Source of the DNA: Mojavia pulchra JT2-VF2
GTDB lineage: Bacteria > Cyanobacteriota > Cyanobacteriia > Cyanobacteriales > Nostocaceae
Direction of reading: 5' to 3'
Assembly (NCBI GenBank): GCA_019359325.1
Contig: JAHHHN010000005.1
Location: 1 to 64,000, forward strand
DNA length: 64,000 nt
The notes below the pieces were generated by a model that searched no databases, was not told the DNA's origin, and worked only from the letters and a program-made list of their open reading frames with translations. How positions within the stretch are numbered: position 1 is the first letter of the stretch; each line of letters opens with the position of its first letter. Shown here in pieces: positions 62,411-64,000 of the stretch. A program made the position numbers and the translations under genes.

Positions 62411-63742
62411 ATGCAATCTGAATTCAATTTTTTGCAAAACTGGTATCCTATTACACCAGTCGAAGACCTTGATCCAAAGCGACCAACTCCAGTAACTATT
62501 TTGGGACTCCGCCTAGTCATCTGGAAACCTAAATCATCTGCAACTTACCAAGTGTTTTTAGATCAATGCCCCCACCGCCTTGCACCTTTGAGTGAGGGAC
62601 GAGTTGATGACAAGACAGGTAATTTAATGTGTAGCTATCACGGCTGGCAATTTGATTCCCAAGGAATCTGTACGCACATTCCCCAAGCCGAAAATCCACA
62701 AATTGTTACCAAGAATCAACAAAATTTTTGTGCAGTCGCACTCCCAGTTCGTCAAGAAAATGATTTACTCTGGGTCTGGCCTGATGTTAAATCAGCCCAA
62801 CAAGCTGCTACTACACCATTACCTTTGTCACCTCTAATAGATGCCAGCAAAGGTTTTGTTTGGAATTCTTTTGTACGTGATCTGGAATATGACTGGCAAA
62901 CCCTTGTAGAAAATGTGGCAGATCCCAGCCATGTTCCTTTTGCCCATCATGGAGTTCAAGGCGATCGCGAAAAAGCAAGACCTATCGCTCTAAAAGTTGT
63001 GCAATCAACACCAAATTTGATTGAAGTAAATAGTGAAGGCAGTTTTCAAACAACAATCACTTTTGAACCACCTTGTCACTTAGAGTATGCTATCAAAATT
63101 GGCGACACTGGTAAGCAGTTGGGACTTATCACCTACTGCATTCCTGTTTACCCAGGTAAATCAAGGATTGTAGCGCAATTTTCCCGGAATTTCGCCAAAA
63201 CGCTCCATCGTTTCCAACCCCGTTGGTGGGATCACATCACAAACCGTAATCAGGTTCTTGATGGAGATATGATACTTTTGCAACAGCAAGAGTATTTTCT
63301 GCAACAAAGAAAAACAGTTGAAAGCTGGAAGACTGCTTTCAATTTACCTACGAGTGCAGATCGCTTAGTGATTGAGTTTCGCAATTGGTTTGATAAGTAT
63401 TGTCACGGTCAGCTACCGTGGCATGAATTCGGCATTACTGTTCCACAAAGCCCGACAATCAATGACAACCGTTCTGTAGTGCTTGATCGCTACAAACAAC
63501 ATACTCAGCATTGTAGTAGCTGCCGCAGTACGCTTAAAACTATACAGCGCTTGCAGGTGGTGCTTTTGGTATATTTTGTTATTACTGTATCAGTAGTTGC
63601 CATTCTTCCTGATGCACTGCGAGTTAAGCTTGGTTTACCACTGATGATTACGGCACTACTGGGTCTAGGAGTTTACACTTGGCTAAAATTCTGGCTTAGT
63701 CCTAAATTTTACTTTGTGGACTATGACCATGCCCGAAGTTAA
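62411..63742 (+). CDS. Rieske 2Fe-2S oxygenase, pheophorbide a oxygenase/Tic55-like
   Basis: 443 residues. The Rieske domain is N-terminal: Cys53 and His55 in DQCPHRLAPLSEG, Cys74 and His77 in MCSYHGWQF, exact spacing for a 2Fe-2S cluster. The mononuclear iron site follows in LVENVADPSHVPFAHHG (two His and an Asp elsewhere). A CSSC motif near 362-365 (QHCSSCRSTL) is the redox-active CxxC that marks the pheophorbide a oxygenase/Tic55/PTC52 branch. Two C-terminal membrane helices (VVLLVYFVITVSVVAIL and LPLMITALLGLGVYTWL) anchor it. The substrate may be a chlorophyll derivative, which is inference; the family also has other substrates in cyanobacteria. Confidence 0.9.
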   Translation: MQSEFNFLQNWYPITPVEDLDPKRPTPVTILGLRLVIWKPKSSATYQVFLDQCPHRLAPLSEGRVDDKTGNLMCSYHGWQFDSQGICTHIPQAENPQIVTKNQQNFCAVALPVRQENDLLWVWPDVKSAQQAATTPLPLSPLIDASKGFVWNSFVRDLEYDWQTLVENVADPSHVPFAHHGVQGDREKARPIALKVVQSTPNLIEVNSEGSFQTTITFEPPCHLEYAIKIGDTGKQLGLITYCIPVYPGKSRIVAQFSRNFAKTLHRFQPRWWDHITNRNQVLDGDMILLQQQEYFLQQRKTVESWKTAFNLPTSADRLVIEFRNWFDKYCHGQLPWHEFGITVPQSPTINDNRSVVLDRYKQHTQHCSSCRSTLKTIQRLQVVLLVYFVITVSVVAILPDALRVKLGLPLMITALLGLGVYTWLKFWLSPKFYFVDYDHARS

Positions 63743-63744
63743 GC

Positions 63745-63895
63745 AGGGATTGGGCATGGGGCATTGGGCATTGGATAAAGAAGACAAGCAGCATGGTGTA
63801 TGGGGGGACAAGAAGCAAGAATTAATCATGGTTCTTTCCCCTTGTCCCCTTGTCTCCCCTGCTCCCCCTCCCCTTGTCCCACTTGCCAGTCCCTA
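63745..63895. repeat. Dispersed repeat, copy 2
   Basis: It is the reverse-orientation counterpart of 48660-48845: it contains GGGCATGGGGCATTGGGCAT, GGGGGGACAAGAAGCAAGAA and TTCCCCTTGTCCCCTTGTC at matching places, but only two to three copies of the 8-bp unit instead of about ten. It begins three bases after the oxygenase stop. The rest of the window to 64000 is AT-rich without a gene. Confidence 0.78.
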
Positions 63896-64000
63896 GCCCC
63901 TAATCACCAGTCCCCAGTGCCAAAACGACGCCTCAATCTATAATAAGATTTATATTTATTATTAATATCTTAAAAAATCTGCTCTAACCGTTGAAAGTCT

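Overview
The window is chromosomal DNA from a filamentous, probably nostocalean, cyanobacterium. The evidence is the abundance of the HIP1 octamer GCGATCGC, the gene families present (DUF1822, DUF928, DUF561, CHASE2-CHAT, Ser/Thr kinase with WD40, Uma2 nuclease, a pheophorbide a oxygenase-like Rieske protein), and many short palindromic and tandem repeats between genes, as is usual in Nostoc-like genomes. No rRNA, tRNA, CRISPR array or intact transposase was recognised.

Layout. 1-5 kb: the tail of an unknown gene, a 35-residue membrane microprotein candidate, a Uma2 nuclease, an FdhF/YdeP-type molybdopterin oxidoreductase and a sugar-phosphate isomerase/epimerase-like TIM barrel. 5-17 kb: a secreted two-partner-secretion type exoprotein faces a five-gene minus-strand block (sigma-like factor, DUF1822, CHAT-CHASE2, DUF928, TPR-CHAT), probably a surface/envelope sensing module. 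17-18.5 kb: an intact DHFR/RibD-like reductase between remnants of two other genes. 18.6-28.4 kb: a minus-strand glycan cluster of three CgeB-like glycosyltransferases, a GT4 enzyme, a B12-binding radical SAM protein, a glycosidase-epimerase fusion and a second epimerase. 28.8-33.4 kb: a pseudogene split by a MITE, ilvD, a secreted FmdE-like protein and a methyltransferase. 33.7-45.8 kb: a Ser/Thr kinase with WD40 repeats, then a copper-resistance locus matching the copM / copBAC / copRS genes known from Synechocystis (DUF305 lipoprotein, HME-RND adaptor and pump, small lipoprotein, response regulator, histidine kinase). About 830 bp of foreign-looking DNA, including a small peptide gene, separates the regulator from its kinase. 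45.8-50.2 kb: DUF561, two decayed toxin-antitoxin pairs, a DegT aminotransferase and an orphan FetB permease. 50.5-55.9 kb: a 21-bp tandem repeat, then a CHAT/NB-ARC/WD40 STAND protein split by a frameshift at an A9 run, with a membrane alpha/beta hydrolase upstream on the same strand. 56-64 kb: a DhaM-HPr-EI fusion, an aldo/keto reductase pseudogene, a small unknown protein, a phosphodiester glycosidase-domain protein, a MoaD/ThiS-like protein and a Rieske oxygenase.

The strongest structural observations concern non-autonomous mobile elements. There are two copies of a ~127-bp MITE with ATATCATGTCCG ends, one of which splits a gene. A 111-bp MITE is flanked by an 8-bp duplication CAAGATTT. 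A 165-bp MITE is flanked by the 11-bp repeat CCTACGAGGAG and sits inside a palindromic repeat beside a truncated VapC-type toxin. Several genes are broken: vapC-like, relE/parE-like, the CHAT-NB-ARC gene, an aldo/keto reductase, an AlkB-like fragment and a duplicated dhaM tail. The most plausible candidates for an incompletely described system are the alpha/beta hydrolase plus CHAT-NB-ARC-WD40 pair, and the sigma-like/DUF1822/CHASE2-CHAT/DUF928/TPR-CHAT block facing a secreted exoprotein. All calls were made by reading the sequence; no database search was run.
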